Shown here: positions 1 through 8,766 of the stretch, one piece after another
How the letters are laid out: every line of letters begins with the position of its first letter
Position numbering within the stretch: the stretch's first letter is position 1
Source: Enterocloster asparagiformis
Lineage (GTDB): Bacteria; Bacillota; Clostridia; Lachnospirales; Lachnospiraceae
Reading direction: 5' to 3'
DNA length: 64,000 nt
NCBI GenBank assembly: GCA_018380885.1
Contig: JAGZSY010000015.1
Location: 1 to 64,000, forward strand
Notes under the pieces: generated by a model
What the model was told of the DNA's origin: nothing
The model's database searches: none
What the model saw: only the letters and a program-made list of their open reading frames with translations
Made by a program: the position numbers and the translations under genes

Positions 1-25
1 TGTTCAATCTTTGATTTTCAAGGTT
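1..25 (-). promoter_or_regulatory. rRNA-operon-type leader element, copy 1
   Basis: On the minus strand this is the start of a leader downstream of three strong promoters, running off the left edge. It matches a second element at 203-227 in 20 of 25 positions. Leaders of this kind (AACCTTGAAAA...GAACA) are typical upstream of 16S rRNA in clostridia, so an rRNA operon probably begins just outside the window. The 16S gene itself is not visible. Confidence 0.6.
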
Positions 26-60
26 CTGTGCTGTTGTTTTTCGTTAGCAGCAACTTTTAT

Positions 61-89
61 ATCTTATCATACTCAGTCGCGCTTGTCAA
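61..89 (-). promoter_or_regulatory. Promoter P3 of tandem rRNA-type array (proximal)
   Basis: Minus-strand -35 TTGACA (84-89), 17-bp spacer, -10 TAAGAT (61-66). It is the closest of three promoters to the left edge. The perfect -35, optimal spacing and TATGATAAGAT context match stable-RNA promoters. Confidence 0.85.
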
Positions 90-146
90 CAACTTTTTTA
101 AAAACTTTTTTGTTTTCGTCGTTGTCGTTTCAACAGCAACTTTGAT

Positions 147-175
147 ATCTTATCATATCTCGTTGTGTCTGTCAA
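147..175 (-). promoter_or_regulatory. Promoter P2 of tandem rRNA-type array
   Basis: Minus-strand -35 TTGACA (170-175), 17-bp spacer, -10 TAAGAT (147-152). The sequence around it (GTTGTTGACA and AAGTTGCTG after the -10) is nearly the same as around P3, so P2 and P3 look like a promoter duplication with an 86-bp period. Confidence 0.85.
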
Positions 176-202
176 CAACTTTTTAACCTTTTTTTGAAGT
201 TC

Positions 203-227
203 TGTTCGATCTTCATTTTTCGAGGTT
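203..227 (-). repeat. rRNA-type leader element, copy 2
   Basis: A second copy of the 25-bp element at 1-25 (20/25 identical), lying between promoters P1 and P2. It probably follows from duplication of a promoter-leader unit. A short hairpin (CTGC-GAAA-GCAG) lies just upstream of it, at about 234-245. Confidence 0.55.
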
Positions 228-254
228 ATCCCCCTGCTTTCGCAGTGGACCTTT

Positions 255-283
255 AATATAGCATCATATTGAAAATATGTCAA
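255..283 (-). promoter_or_regulatory. Promoter P1 of tandem rRNA-type array (distal)
   Basis: Minus-strand -35 TTGACA (278-283), 17-bp spacer, -10 TATATT (255-260). Its flanks differ from P2 and P3, so it is not a simple third copy. The rest of 284-380 shows no gene. Confidence 0.85.
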
Positions 284-380
284 GGGAATTTGTGCCATTT
301 TTTTAAACAATTTTTCGTTTTTTAGCAAGGGCACTAAATATGCTCATTTTTTGTGGTTTCTTCTATATTTAGTGGTTGTG

Positions 381-425
381 AAAAAATTCCCCGGCAACGC
401 TTTTTCTCGCCTTTGCCAGGGAATT
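381..425 (-). terminator. Terminator after cvpA
   Basis: Minus-strand hairpin with arms AATTCCCTGGCAA and TTGCCGGGGAATT (one mismatch) followed by T residues. It lies 35 bp past the cvpA stop and separates this operon from the rRNA-type promoters. Confidence 0.75.
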
Positions 426-459
426 GAATTAATTGAATATATATTATATGAAATTATAT

Positions 460-1176
460 TCAAAGAATGCTGTTCAAAATCCCCCTCAGCAGGAAGCCCA
501 GGAGATTATATTGATATAGAAAGGATAGCCAGCCGCTGTCCTCCACCTGCTCCATCAGCGCTATGCCCAGGGGGGTAGCGGAAAACAAGTCCAGCAGCAG
601 GCAGGCAACCCACAGAAGCAGCAGGCCGTGGGCCAGTCCCAGCAATGCCCCTGCAATCTTGTTGAGTCCGGAAATAATGGGCAGCCGGGCGATCAGATCC
701 AGCCAGCGAACCAGAAGCTGGATCAGTATAAACGTCAGCAGGAACATCAGCACCGACACAGCCGCATTGATCAGCATCCCGGACAGATAGGTGCTGACAT
801 ACTCAATAAAATGGTCTACCCCCAGCAGATTGTACACCTCGCTGTTGTTATTCTCGATCAGGGCGTCCTTCATGGATTGAGGCAAGTTCAGGTTTTCGAT
901 TGCAATGCGCTGAAACGCCGGGCTGTCCTGATACTCCTTCTGAAAATCTTCCAGGCCCGAGGCCTTCACCATCATCTCGGACACCGTCTGACGCACCTGT
1001 GTGTTATCCTTTAAAAAGGTCGTGACGTACGGCGTGGCAAAACGGACCGCCAAAATGGTAATCACCAGGGCGCCGATAGACACGCACTGGCGCAGGAAGC
1101 CTCTGTAATGTCCGTACAGCATCATGCTGACCAAAAATACGCCCACCGCAATGGGCAGCCAATGTTCTAAACTCAT
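460..1176 (-). CDS. cvpA: CvpA family membrane protein
   Basis: A 238-residue integral membrane protein of the CvpA (colicin V production) family. Four hydrophobic segments are visible near residues 6-24, 30-48, 125-160 and 165-200, with a polar stretch between the second and third, as expected for the family. The N-terminal helix followed by YGHYRGFLRQ is typical. It sits 44 bp downstream of the HAD gene on the same strand and is the last gene before a terminator. The ribosome binding site is weak (AGAGACGG). The precise function of CvpA proteins in Firmicutes is not established. Confidence 0.85.
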   Translation of the reverse strand: MSLEHWLPIAVGVFLVSMMLYGHYRGFLRQCVSIGALVITILAVRFATPYVTTFLKDNTQVRQTVSEMMVKASGLEDFQKEYQDSPAFQRIAIENLNLPQSMKDALIENNNSEVYNLLGVDHFIEYVSTYLSGMLINAAVSVLMFLLTFILIQLLVRWLDLIARLPIISGLNKIAGALLGLAHGLLLLWVACLLLDLFSATPLGIALMEQVEDSGWLSFLYQYNLLGFLLRGILNSIL

Positions 1177-1220
1177 CTTACCGTCTCTTTCTGTCTGTAA
1201 TGTTTCGTTTCCGCGCTGTC

Positions 1221-2045
1221 TTAACCGATCAGGCGCTCCAGGGCCGCGGCAACCCCGTCCTCGTCATTGGTCAGGGTGATCTCGTCCGCATATTGTTTGA
1301 CCGAATCCGGCGCATTTTCCATGACAACGCCCACTCCGGCCATCCTGATCATGGACACGTCGTTCTCGCCGTCCCCCAAAGCCAGGGTGGCGGACCGGTC
1401 CACGCCCAGATAATCCGCCAGCCACATCAGCCCGTTGCCCTTTGTGGCATTTTCGTGGTTCAGCTCCAGATTGTTGGCCAGAGCGGCGGTGATTACGATT
1501 CCGGACTCTCGCTCCAGCCGGCTGCGCAGCGCCGCCCGATCGTCGGAATTTGCAAAGAAAACATTGATTTTCTCAACGTACTTGCCGGTTTGTCTCACGT
1601 ATTCCACCACGTCCGGAACGACGTCGCGGGTATCGCGGACCATGGCCTGCATCGCCTCGTCCAGCCGGTAGTGGGGCAACTGGCTCAGGCAGTGCGCCTC
1701 CGTGACGGCGCGGCCGTCTATGTAGGGATCCGCCATCACGTCGTAATGCTTCGCGATCTGCAAGAGTTCAACCGCCTTTTCCGGTGAAAGAGCGCGGCTC
1801 ATCAGCTGCCGGCCGGCCTCAAGGTCCACAATGGCTCCTCCGTTTGTGGTGATGGCATACCGGACGCCGGGCAGATCCTGTATGCGCTTGGGTACGCCGT
1901 CCATGGGCCGGCCTGTGGTGGGCACGACGTGAATGCCCTTCTCCGCGCAGCGGGCCAGCGCACGTATATTCCGCTCGGAAATGTTCTTGGAGCTGTCCAG
2001 CAGCGTTCCGTCAAGATCAAATGCTACAATCTGAATCGCTTTCAT
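1221..2045 (-). CDS. Cof-type HAD-IIB sugar-phosphatase-like hydrolase
   Basis: A 274-residue HAD superfamily phosphatase of the Cof/YidA type. Motif I is DLDGTLLD near residues 10-17 and motif IV is GDGENDVSMI near residues 223-232; between them is a large C2-type cap. The start at 2045 (MKAIQIVAFDLDG) was chosen over an upstream in-frame ATG because it has a GAGAGG ribosome site and matches the usual family start. Members dephosphorylate sugar phosphates or flavin/PLP-type metabolites; the substrate cannot be told from sequence. Confidence 0.9.
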   Translation of the reverse strand: MKAIQIVAFDLDGTLLDSSKNISERNIRALARCAEKGIHVVPTTGRPMDGVPKRIQDLPGVRYAITTNGGAIVDLEAGRQLMSRALSPEKAVELLQIAKHYDVMADPYIDGRAVTEAHCLSQLPHYRLDEAMQAMVRDTRDVVPDVVEYVRQTGKYVEKINVFFANSDDRAALRSRLERESGIVITAALANNLELNHENATKGNGLMWLADYLGVDRSATLALGDGENDVSMIRMAGVGVVMENAPDSVKQYADEITLTNDEDGVAAALERLIG

Positions 2046-2079
2046 AGTATATCTGCCTCTCTTGGTTTTAATTAAGTAT

Positions 2080-2113
2080 CCCCGGAAGTTCACTCACTGG
2101 CAATCTTCCGGGG
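2080..2113. terminator. Hairpin between the TPR gene and the HAD gene
   Basis: Perfect 9-bp arms CCCCGGAAG and CTTCCGGGG around a 16-nt loop, just past the stop of the TPR gene. There is no good T run on the minus strand, so termination may be partial and allow readthrough into the HAD gene. Confidence 0.5.
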
Positions 2114-2121
2114 TTTGTATA

Positions 2122-4596
2122 TTATATGAAATGCTCCTCTTTCAAAATCAGCAGCCCGTCCTTATCGTACTTGGACGAAAAGATTCCTTTTACGCGCTTG
2201 CCCAGTGAGGGACGCTCAGCCTTGTCGGCAGCCTCCTCAATCAGCTCCTCCGCGTTGGCCCGCGTCAGCGGAATGCCGTCTTCCTCCATAATCTCAATGC
2301 GCTCATAGAGGGCCAGCATGCTTTTTCCGGAGATGCTGCAATCAATTTCGCCGGCATATTGACATGCATACTGGGCGAACTCGTCGATGTCCATCTCCTC
2401 CCCGTCATCCTCATACTCCTCCTCCGGCTCGTCCTCAATGCGCGATGCGGGCGCTTTCTCAGGCACCTTGCGCAGCGGAATACGGGGCGCCTTGGGCGCA
2501 GGGATATCTTCCTCCTCCGGCTCGTCGTACCCCTCGTCCTCATACGGCTCTTCGTAGTCCCCGGGTTCATACTGATCCTGGTATTCATCCTCGTAGACCG
2601 GCTCCTGTTTGACCACCTTGGGGCGGACCGGAGCCTTTTCAGCCATAGGAGGCTCGGGAACCCTGAACGCAGGAGCGGCAGGCTCCGCCGCCGGCATTTT
2701 CACCGGAGCGGCAGGACGCGCGGGGACGACGGCTGCCTCAGGCGGGAGCCCCGGTTCCGGCATAACCTTTTTGACCGCAGCCACAGGCTTTGCGGCCGGG
2801 GCAGCCTCCGGCCGGGCTTCCGCTTTCAGGGCGGGCGCTTCCCCGATGCATTCAAACCGTTTTGCCAGACCAGGATACTGGCGGTGGATCGCCTCCAGCT
2901 GTTCCCGGTTGTCGATCATCACCACGTTCATCCCGGTCTCGTCCCGGGCCATGAGCAGATCCAGCTCCTGGAGCATCTCGTCGCTCATGTCTCCCGCATA
3001 TTCGATAATCAGATCCTTGCCCGTCAGCTTGTCGGCGAGGGCGAGGACGCCCTTCTGGTTCAGCTTCTCACCGGTGATCTTTGCCGCCTGATTCTTGATT
3101 CCCAGCTCCCTGTGAACCTTTTTCAGCGCATCGATAGCCAGCGCCAGCCCTTCATCCGGATCCTCGGACTCGATCATCAGGTGGTTTGATACGCGGGCCG
3201 CAACCGGCGCGTAATCATCCGCGTCGTCGCCTGTTTTCAGGCTGCGCAAATCCTTAAGCACCCTGGTCTGAGCCTGGCGGGATTCCTCTGAGAACTCAGC
3301 TCCCGACAGCCGCGACAGCTCGCGGGCAAGGCTCGCCTGTACCTCCGCCTCGTGAACCCTGGCCGCCAGCGCTTCCTGCGTCAGCGTCTCCTCCTCAGCC
3401 GGCCAGCCGGTTCCCTCCGCCGCGCTCTCTCCCTGCGCGCCTTGCTCCGGCCCATATTCCGCCTCTACCGCGTCATCGCCTTCCGGCGCATACTCGTCCT
3501 CGTAAACCTCGGGCTCTCCCCCGGTTTCGTCCTCCGGTCCATAGGGAGCGTATCCGGGCGTTTCTGCATAGGGCTCCTCCGGCTCCTCCTCATAAGCGGC
3601 GCCGCCGAAGCCATCCTCGGGATAGGGCTCCTCTTCACCGTAGGGAGCCGCTTCATTTCCGTAGTAGGCGTCATCCTGATAAGCTTCGCCGCCGTATGCC
3701 TCATCGCCTGCTTCCCCGAAGCCGTCCTCCGCATATCCGGGCTCCTCCGCGTAAGCGGGTTCCTCCTGATACACCGGTTCCTCCCGGCTGCTTCTATAGG
3801 GACGATACGGCTGGCGCTCTCCGTAAACCGGCTCCTCGTCATAAGGGTCCGGCTCCTGGGGCGCCTCAGCCTCGGCGCGCTGCAGCGGAACAGGCACAGG
3901 CCGGCCGGCGGGGGGCATGTCGTAATCGTAAGCGGTCGCCGGAGCCTCGTAACCCTGCTCCACGGCCCGCAGCCGCGCCTCGTATTTATCGCGGTTCTCC
4001 TCCAAATCCATCTGGTACTTGGTCAGCGGAGCGTGCTGAATCTTTAACTCCATGGCCTTGTCCACGTATTTGCCCAGGCCGAACATCAGCATAATCTTGT
4101 CGCAGGTGCGCACGCACAGATCCGACAAGCCCACTTCGTTGTACAGCGTGGCCAGCTCATACAGCCACTTCTCATCCAATTCCACATTGCAGTATTGCTC
4201 CAGGGTATGGATCAGCTGCTGGGGCGGTGCGCCCTTGGCTCCGAGAATCATGTAGCGGAGCAGATATTGTCTGGGATCGTCCGGAGCCAGATCGCAGAAT
4301 TCCCGGTAATAATCCTCAGCCTCACCGATATTTCCTTCCTTAATCGCCAAATCAGCCAGCTTGTACAGCAGGCGCTTGCCGATGGGCGCCCGCTCAAACG
4401 CCAGCAGAAGGATATCCTTCGCTTCCTGGTAATCCTCGTTTTTCTCATAGATGGTCGCTACCATGGACAGGATGCTCACATTGCGGACCCGTCTCCAGTC
4501 AACGGTATCCGTAATTTTCATCGCGGTCTCATAGTCGCCCTTATTGACCAACTTTTTAATCTGTTCCACCTTAATGTTAAACTCGTACTTATCCAT
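2122..4596 (-). CDS. Large TPR protein with acidic linker and degenerate AAA-like module
   Basis: A protein of 824 residues. Residues 1 to about 190 form tetratricopeptide-like helices (GDYETAMKITDTVDW, YEKNEDYQEAKDIL, EGNIGEAEDYYREF). Residues about 220-400 are very rich in Glu, Tyr and Pro. A folded stretch around residues 450-590 includes LIIEYAGDMSDEMLQELDLL and ends with PGLAKRFECIG, which resembles the Walker B-to-lid part of CbbX/SpoVK-type AAA proteins, but no P-loop is present. A Pro/Ala and then Glu-rich linker follows, then a conserved-looking C-terminus (SLGKRVKGIFSSKYDKDGLL). The start at 4596 (MDKYEFN) has AGGGAG about 10 bp upstream; longer in-frame starts lack a good site. Probably a cytoplasmic scaffold; function unknown. 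Confidence 0.7.
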   Translation of the reverse strand: MDKYEFNIKVEQIKKLVNKGDYETAMKITDTVDWRRVRNVSILSMVATIYEKNEDYQEAKDILLLAFERAPIGKRLLYKLADLAIKEGNIGEAEDYYREFCDLAPDDPRQYLLRYMILGAKGAPPQQLIHTLEQYCNVELDEKWLYELATLYNEVGLSDLCVRTCDKIMLMFGLGKYVDKAMELKIQHAPLTKYQMDLEENRDKYEARLRAVEQGYEAPATAYDYDMPPAGRPVPVPLQRAEAEAPQEPDPYDEEPVYGERQPYRPYRSSREEPVYQEEPAYAEEPGYAEDGFGEAGDEAYGGEAYQDDAYYGNEAAPYGEEEPYPEDGFGGAAYEEEPEEPYAETPGYAPYGPEDETGGEPEVYEDEYAPEGDDAVEAEYGPEQGAQGESAAEGTGWPAEEETLTQEALAARVHEAEVQASLARELSRLSGAEFSEESRQAQTRVLKDLRSLKTGDDADDYAPVAARVSNHLMIESEDPDEGLALAIDALKKVHRELGIKNQAAKITGEKLNQKGVLALADKLTGKDLIIEYAGDMSDEMLQELDLLMARDETGMNVVMIDNREQLEAIHRQYPGLAKRFECIGEAPALKAEARPEAAPAAKPVAAVKKVMPEPGLPPEAAVVPARPAAPVKMPAAEPAAPAFRVPEPPMAEKAPVRPKVVKQEPVYEDEYQDQYEPGDYEEPYEDEGYDEPEEEDIPAPKAPRIPLRKVPEKAPASRIEDEPEEEYEDDGEEMDIDEFAQYACQYAGEIDCSISGKSMLALYERIEIMEEDGIPLTRANAEELIEEAADKAERPSLGKRVKGIFSSKYDKDGLLILKEEHFI

Positions 4597-4741
4597 CTTT
4601 TGCATCTCCCTATTGCTATTTCCCAGCCTGGGAATCTGTGATCCGGCTCGTACTGCGCTGCCAAACAATAACCCGCAGGCAGCCCATTGCCTCCAAATAA
4701 CCGTGCATAGCGGGCGCTATATCACAGGAATTTAAGCAGCA

Positions 4742-5338
4742 CTAGAGCTCGGTTCTGCCTTCCAACGCCCGAAGAAGCGTTACTTCATCTATGTATTCCA
4801 GGTCACCGCCCACAGGAACGCCGCTGGCGATCCTGGTAACCTTGACCCCCGTGGGCTTGATCAGCTTGCTGATATACATCGCCGTGGTCTCGCCCTCCAG
4901 GCTTGAATTGGTTGCAATGATGACTTCTTCTACATCGGTTTGAAGCCGCTGCATCAATTCCTTCAGTTTAATATCATTAGGGCCAATCCCCAGCATGGGA
5001 GAGATGGCTCCATGGAGCACGTGGTACACCCCATCGTACTTGCCGGTTTTTTCGTAGGCAGCCAGGTCCCTGGTGTTTTCCACCACCATAATTTCCTTGT
5101 GGTTGCGCTTGTCGCTGCTGCAGATGGGGCATAGCTCCCGGTCCGTCAGCGTAAAGCACTCCTTGCAGTAGCGGACGTTGTTCTTGGCCTCGGTCATGGA
5201 CCTGGCCAGCTCCTCCACCTGCTCCCGCGGCATATTGATGATGTGAAATGCCAGGCGCTGGGCCGACTTGGCGCCCACTCCCGGTAATTTGGACAATTCC
5301 TCAATTAATTTTGTAATCTGACTGCTGTAGTAATCCAT
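4742..5338 (-). CDS. recR: Recombination mediator protein RecR
   Basis: 198 residues, normal length for RecR. It has the N-terminal helix-hairpin-helix ([15 protein letters not shown]), a Cys4 zinc finger (Cys58, Cys61, Cys70, Cys73) and a Toprim domain beginning at [10 protein letters not shown]. With RecF and RecO it loads RecA at gaps in SSB-coated DNA. Its ATG overlaps the stop of ybaB (TAATG), which indicates translational coupling, and the dnaX-ybaB-recR order is conserved across bacteria. Confidence 0.97.
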   Translation of the reverse strand: MDYYSSQITKLIEELSKLPGVGAKSAQRLAFHIINMPREQVEELARSMTEAKNNVRYCKECFTLTDRELCPICSSDKRNHKEIMVVENTRDLAAYEKTGKYDGVYHVLHGAISPMLGIGPNDIKLKELMQRLQTDVEEVIIATNSSLEGETTAMYISKLIKPTGVKVTRIASGVPVGGDLEYIDEVTLLRALEGRTEL

Positions 5339-5694
5339 TAGAAGGGGAAACCTCCGCCTAACGCGCCGCCCAGTCCTCCGGTCAGCTTGGACATGGCCTC
5401 CGCGCTCTCGGCCTCCATCTGGCGGAACGCCTCATTGGTCGCCGCCACGATCAGGTCCTCCAGCATCTCAATATCATCGGGATCCACCACTTCCTCGGAA
5501 AGCTTTACGGAAACCACTTCCTTTTTGCCGTTGACAGTAACGCTCACCGCGCCGCCGCCGGACGCCGCCGTGTACTCCTTGGTCTCCAGCTCCTTGGTGG
5601 TCTCCTCCATCTGGCGCTGCATGCGCTGCGCCTGCTTCATCAAATTATTCATATTGCCGGGCATTCCGCCCGGAAATCCGCCACGTTTTGCCAT
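5338..5694 (-). CDS. ybaB: YbaB/EbfC family nucleoid-associated protein
   Basis: 118 residues. The core runs from [22 protein letters not shown] through a beta segment ([21 protein letters not shown]) to a C-terminal helix, as in YbaB/EbfC, which forms dimers that bind DNA. The first and last residues are Gly-rich ([23 protein letters not shown]). A GGAGG site precedes the start. It lies between dnaX and recR. Confidence 0.95.
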   Translation of the reverse strand: MAKRGGFPGGMPGNMNNLMKQAQRMQRQMEETTKELETKEYTAASGGGAVSVTVNGKKEVVSVKLSEEVVDPDDIEMLEDLIVAATNEAFRQMEAESAEAMSKLTGGLGGALGGGFPF

Positions 5695-5804
5695 GGTGCG
5701 TATTCCTCCTGTGATCTTTTTTGCAGCCCCGGACCCTTGATCCCGGCCGCCGTCATTGTCTTATTGTTTGTATATTCTGCGGATTGCTCCGGCATTACCA
5801 CAAT

Positions 5805-7454
5805 TCAGTCCTCATATGTAATATCCATATGAATCTTGCTCCCCAGCTCCTCCTCGGTCACGTAGATCGTGTTGAGAAGCTCGCCGCGGCCGGCCAGCCG
5901 CGTCTTGAAATAGATGGAACGGCCGTATTTCTCCTGGACAAGCTGCTCCAGCTGGCCGATTACGGTGGGGCGTTTGCCCATGTCGTAGTTCATGGGATCC
6001 ATAAATACAATGGTCAGGCAGCTGTCCCCGCCCGGCTCCACCACGGTATCCCGCAGGTAGGACCTGGCGCCTCCGCCTGCGCTCCGGACCAGCTTGCCCC
6101 ACTCGTTGCGCACCAGCTTTAAGTCCTCCAGCTGGGCCTTGGGCAGAGCCACGGTCTGGGGCGTCTCCCCCGCCGGGGCCGCCGGAGCGCCGCTTCCGCC
6201 GGCAGCCGGAGCAGCCGACGCCTGTGAATCCGCCGCTGCCGGAGCCGGGGCCGCATATGCCGCCACCGCCGCCCCGACCGGCAGCGAGGGTCTGGCTTCC
6301 AAATCCTCCACCTGGGCTTCCAGTTGACTCAGGCGCTCCAGCACAGCGTCCAGGCTGTTCTCCATGGCCGGCCTGGTCAGCTTAATCAGCGCCACCTCCA
6401 CGATCACCCGCTTCTGGCTGGCGTAGCGCATCTGGTTGGAGAGCTCAGAAAAAATGCGGATGTAGCGCATCAAAGTGTCGCCGTCCGCCTTTTTTGCGTC
6501 CTCCCCCAGTTGTTTTAAATTTTCCGTGGACATATCCAGCAGTCCCTCCGCGTCATCCGCGCTCTGATACAGCAGCAGGTTGCGCAGGTACCAGATGAAG
6601 TCCGTGACAAACTGCCCCAGCTCTCTGCCCTGGATCACGATTTCCTCCAGTAAGAGGATGCAGTCTCTCGTCCTCCCCTCGACGACAGCGCCGAACAGCT
6701 TGCTGAACACACCGGCGTCCACCGCTCCCAGGACCTCCAGCACATTGTCGTAGGTCAGCAGCTTGCCGAAGTGGAAGGCAACGCACTGGTCCAGCAGGCT
6801 CAGAGCGTCGCGCAGGGAGCCGTCGGCAGCCTTGGCCACATAGGTGAGGGCCCTGTCCTCCACCTCGATGTGCTCCTCCCGGGTCAATTCCCGCAGGTGG
6901 TCCGCAATGGTCTCCAGCGCAATCCGCTTGAAATCGTAGCGCTGGCAGCGGGATAGTATGGTGATCGGAATTTTGTGAACTTCCGTTGTTGCCAAAATAA
7001 AAATAACGTAGGACGGGGGCTCCTCCAGGGTCTTTAGCAGCGCGTTGAACGCGCCGATGGAGAGCATATGCACCTCGTCGATAATGTATACGCGATAGCG
7101 CCCGTCGGTGGGCGGATACTGAACCTGCTCCCGGATATCCCGGATATTCTCCACGCCGTTGTTGGAGGCCGCGTCGATCTCCACCACGTTCATGGAGGCG
7201 CCGGAGGAGATGGCCTGGCAGGCCGGACATTCGTTGCAGGGGCTTCCGTTCACCGGGTTTTCACAGTTGACCGCCCGGGCGAATATTTTGGCAATACTGG
7301 TTTTACCTGTTCCGCGGGTCCCGCAGAACAGGTAAGCGTGGCCGATGCGCCCCGACGTGATCTGATTTTTTAAGGTTTGTACAATTGGGTCCTGTCCCTT
7401 TACGTCCTCAAATGAGACGGGACGCCATTTGCGGTATAGCGCCGTATATGACAT
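5805..7454 (-). CDS. dnaX: DNA polymerase III subunit gamma/tau
   Basis: 549 residues. This is the clamp-loader ATPase: Walker A GTRGTGKTS (residues 45-53), a Cys zinc motif (Cys64, Cys73, Cys76, Cys79), Walker B VYIIDEVHML and the SRC sensor (LSRCQRYDF). Domain III follows, then an Ala/Pro-rich linker (about residues 390-430) and a tau-like C-terminal domain of about 120 residues. No A-rich slippery heptamer for an E. coli-style gamma frameshift was seen. The pfk gene ends 22 bp upstream. Confidence 0.97.
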   Translation of the reverse strand: MSYTALYRKWRPVSFEDVKGQDPIVQTLKNQITSGRIGHAYLFCGTRGTGKTSIAKIFARAVNCENPVNGSPCNECPACQAISSGASMNVVEIDAASNNGVENIRDIREQVQYPPTDGRYRVYIIDEVHMLSIGAFNALLKTLEEPPSYVIFILATTEVHKIPITILSRCQRYDFKRIALETIADHLRELTREEHIEVEDRALTYVAKAADGSLRDALSLLDQCVAFHFGKLLTYDNVLEVLGAVDAGVFSKLFGAVVEGRTRDCILLLEEIVIQGRELGQFVTDFIWYLRNLLLYQSADDAEGLLDMSTENLKQLGEDAKKADGDTLMRYIRIFSELSNQMRYASQKRVIVEVALIKLTRPAMENSLDAVLERLSQLEAQVEDLEARPSLPVGAAVAAYAAPAPAAADSQASAAPAAGGSGAPAAPAGETPQTVALPKAQLEDLKLVRNEWGKLVRSAGGGARSYLRDTVVEPGGDSCLTIVFMDPMNYDMGKRPTVIGQLEQLVQEKYGRSIYFKTRLAGRGELLNTIYVTEEELGSKIHMDITYED

Positions 7455-7476
7455 GTAAGTAGCTCCCTCGCTGTCT

Positions 7477-8556
7477 TTATTCGTCGCCGAAGCAGATGCC
7501 CACCATCTTGGCCTCCTTGATCATGGAGCAATCAGGATCCACGGTTTTGAGCTTGCCGGCCACCTCTGCCAGCGGCACTTTGACGATATCGTTGTTTTTC
7601 ACTGCCGCCATGTAGCCGAATTCCCCATCCGCGATCATCTTGGCGGCGGTGGCCCCCAGCCTGGTGGAGAGAACGCGGTCGTAAGCGCAGGGCTCGCCGC
7701 CCCGCTGCGTATGGCCGGGCACCGTCACCCGGACTTCGCTGCCCGTGATCTCAGTGATTCTGGCCCCGATCTCGTAGGCCACGGACGGGTAAACCATTTC
7801 ATTTCGTTTCTTGGCCTTCAGCTCCTTTTTGGACATGCCCGCCTCTTCCTTGGAAATGGCGCCCTCCGCCACGGCCAGGATGGAGAAGCGTTTTCCGGCC
7901 TTAGAGCGCTTGGTGATGGCGTCGCAGACCACATTGATGTCGTAGGGGATCTCCGGGAGAAGAATGATATCCGCCCCGCCGGCCAGACCGGCGTGCAGCG
8001 TGAGCCAGCCCACCTTGTGTCCCATCACTTCCACAATGAATACGCGGCGGTGGGAGGCCGCGGTGGTGTGTATGCAGTCAATGGCGTTGGTGGCGATATT
8101 TACGGCGCTCTGGAAGCCGAAGGTCATATCCGTGCCCCAGAGGTCGTTGTCAATGGTCTTTGGCAGGGAAACCACGTTCAGCCCTTCCTCGCTGAGGAGA
8201 TTGGCGGTTTTCTGGCTTCCGTTTCCGCCCAGCACCACCAGGCAGTTTAATTTTAACTTCCGGTAAGTGTGCTTCATGGACTCTACCTTGTCCAGCCCGT
8301 TCTCATCCGGAGTGCGCATCAGTTTGAAAGGTTGTCTGGAAGTTCCGAGAATGGTGCCGCCCTCGGTCAGAATACCGGAAAAGTCGGACGGCTGCATAAT
8401 CTTGTAATCCGCATACATGAGTCCCTTATATCCGTCTTCGAAGCCAATGATCTCCACGTCGTCAAACATGTTGTACAGTGATTTGGCCACTCCCCGCATG
8501 GTGGCGTTAAGGGCCTGGCAATCTCCGCCGCTGGTAAGCATCCCTATTCTTCTCAT
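7477..8556 (-). CDS. pfkA: 6-phosphofructokinase
   Basis: 359 residues, PFK family group III type. Phosphate-donor motifs are GGNGS (bacterial ATP enzymes have GGDGS) and PKTIDND. The glycine matching E. coli Gly104 is kept while position 124 is Lys, the combination known for ATP-using group III enzymes; PPi enzymes usually have GGDD with Lys. The Asp to Asn change in GGNGS is unusual. Fructose-6-phosphate motifs are also present (VEVMGHKVGWLTLHAG). Two overlapping promoters precede it and dnaX follows 22 bp later, so it may head a long operon. Confidence 0.92.
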   Translation of the reverse strand: MRRIGMLTSGGDCQALNATMRGVAKSLYNMFDDVEIIGFEDGYKGLMYADYKIMQPSDFSGILTEGGTILGTSRQPFKLMRTPDENGLDKVESMKHTYRKLKLNCLVVLGGNGSQKTANLLSEEGLNVVSLPKTIDNDLWGTDMTFGFQSAVNIATNAIDCIHTTAASHRRVFIVEVMGHKVGWLTLHAGLAGGADIILLPEIPYDINVVCDAITKRSKAGKRFSILAVAEGAISKEEAGMSKKELKAKKRNEMVYPSVAYEIGARITEITGSEVRVTVPGHTQRGGEPCAYDRVLSTRLGATAAKMIADGEFGYMAAVKNNDIVKVPLAEVAGKLKTVDPDCSMIKEAKMVGICFGDE

Positions 8557-8651
8557 ATCTGCGCTTCCTTTCTCTCTGGAACTTTTGATTCATAACGCCT
8601 GCGCCTTGGGGCGCATTCCTTTAACTTCTAACGTATCCTATTAATGGTTCT

Positions 8652-8680
8652 ATTATACCCATTTTGTAATTATACCGCAA
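8652..8680 (-). promoter_or_regulatory. pfk promoter P2
   Basis: Minus-strand -35 TTGCGG (8675-8680), 17-bp spacer, -10 TATAAT (8652-8657), about 95 bp before the pfk start. Confidence 0.7.
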
Positions 8681-8697
8681 AGACAGTATCGGGGCAA
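8669..8697 (-). promoter_or_regulatory. pfk promoter P1 (overlaps P2)
   Basis: Minus-strand -35 TTGCCC (8692-8697), 17-bp spacer, -10 TATAAT (8669-8674). Its -10 fills the spacer of P2, so the two promoters overlap by 12 bp. It starts right after the T-tail of the SRP RNA terminator. Confidence 0.65.
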
Positions 8698-8699
8698 GC

Positions 8700-8758
8700 A
8701 AAAAATATGGACATAGATCTTACGGAAAACGTACTTCCGGCAAATCTATGTCCATATT
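8700..8758 (-). terminator. Terminator of the SRP RNA gene
   Basis: A 14-bp perfect stem (ATATGGACATAGAT with ATCTATGTCCATAT) with a second inner stem (CGGAA/TTCCG), followed by T residues on the minus strand. It ends a few bases past the mature SRP RNA. Confidence 0.9.
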
Positions 8759-8766
8759 ATTTTAAA

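Noticed and set aside
98..334. 78-codon minus-strand frame at the left edge
   Set aside because: It spans the three rRNA-type promoters, is Lys-rich by A/T composition and has no ribosome site.
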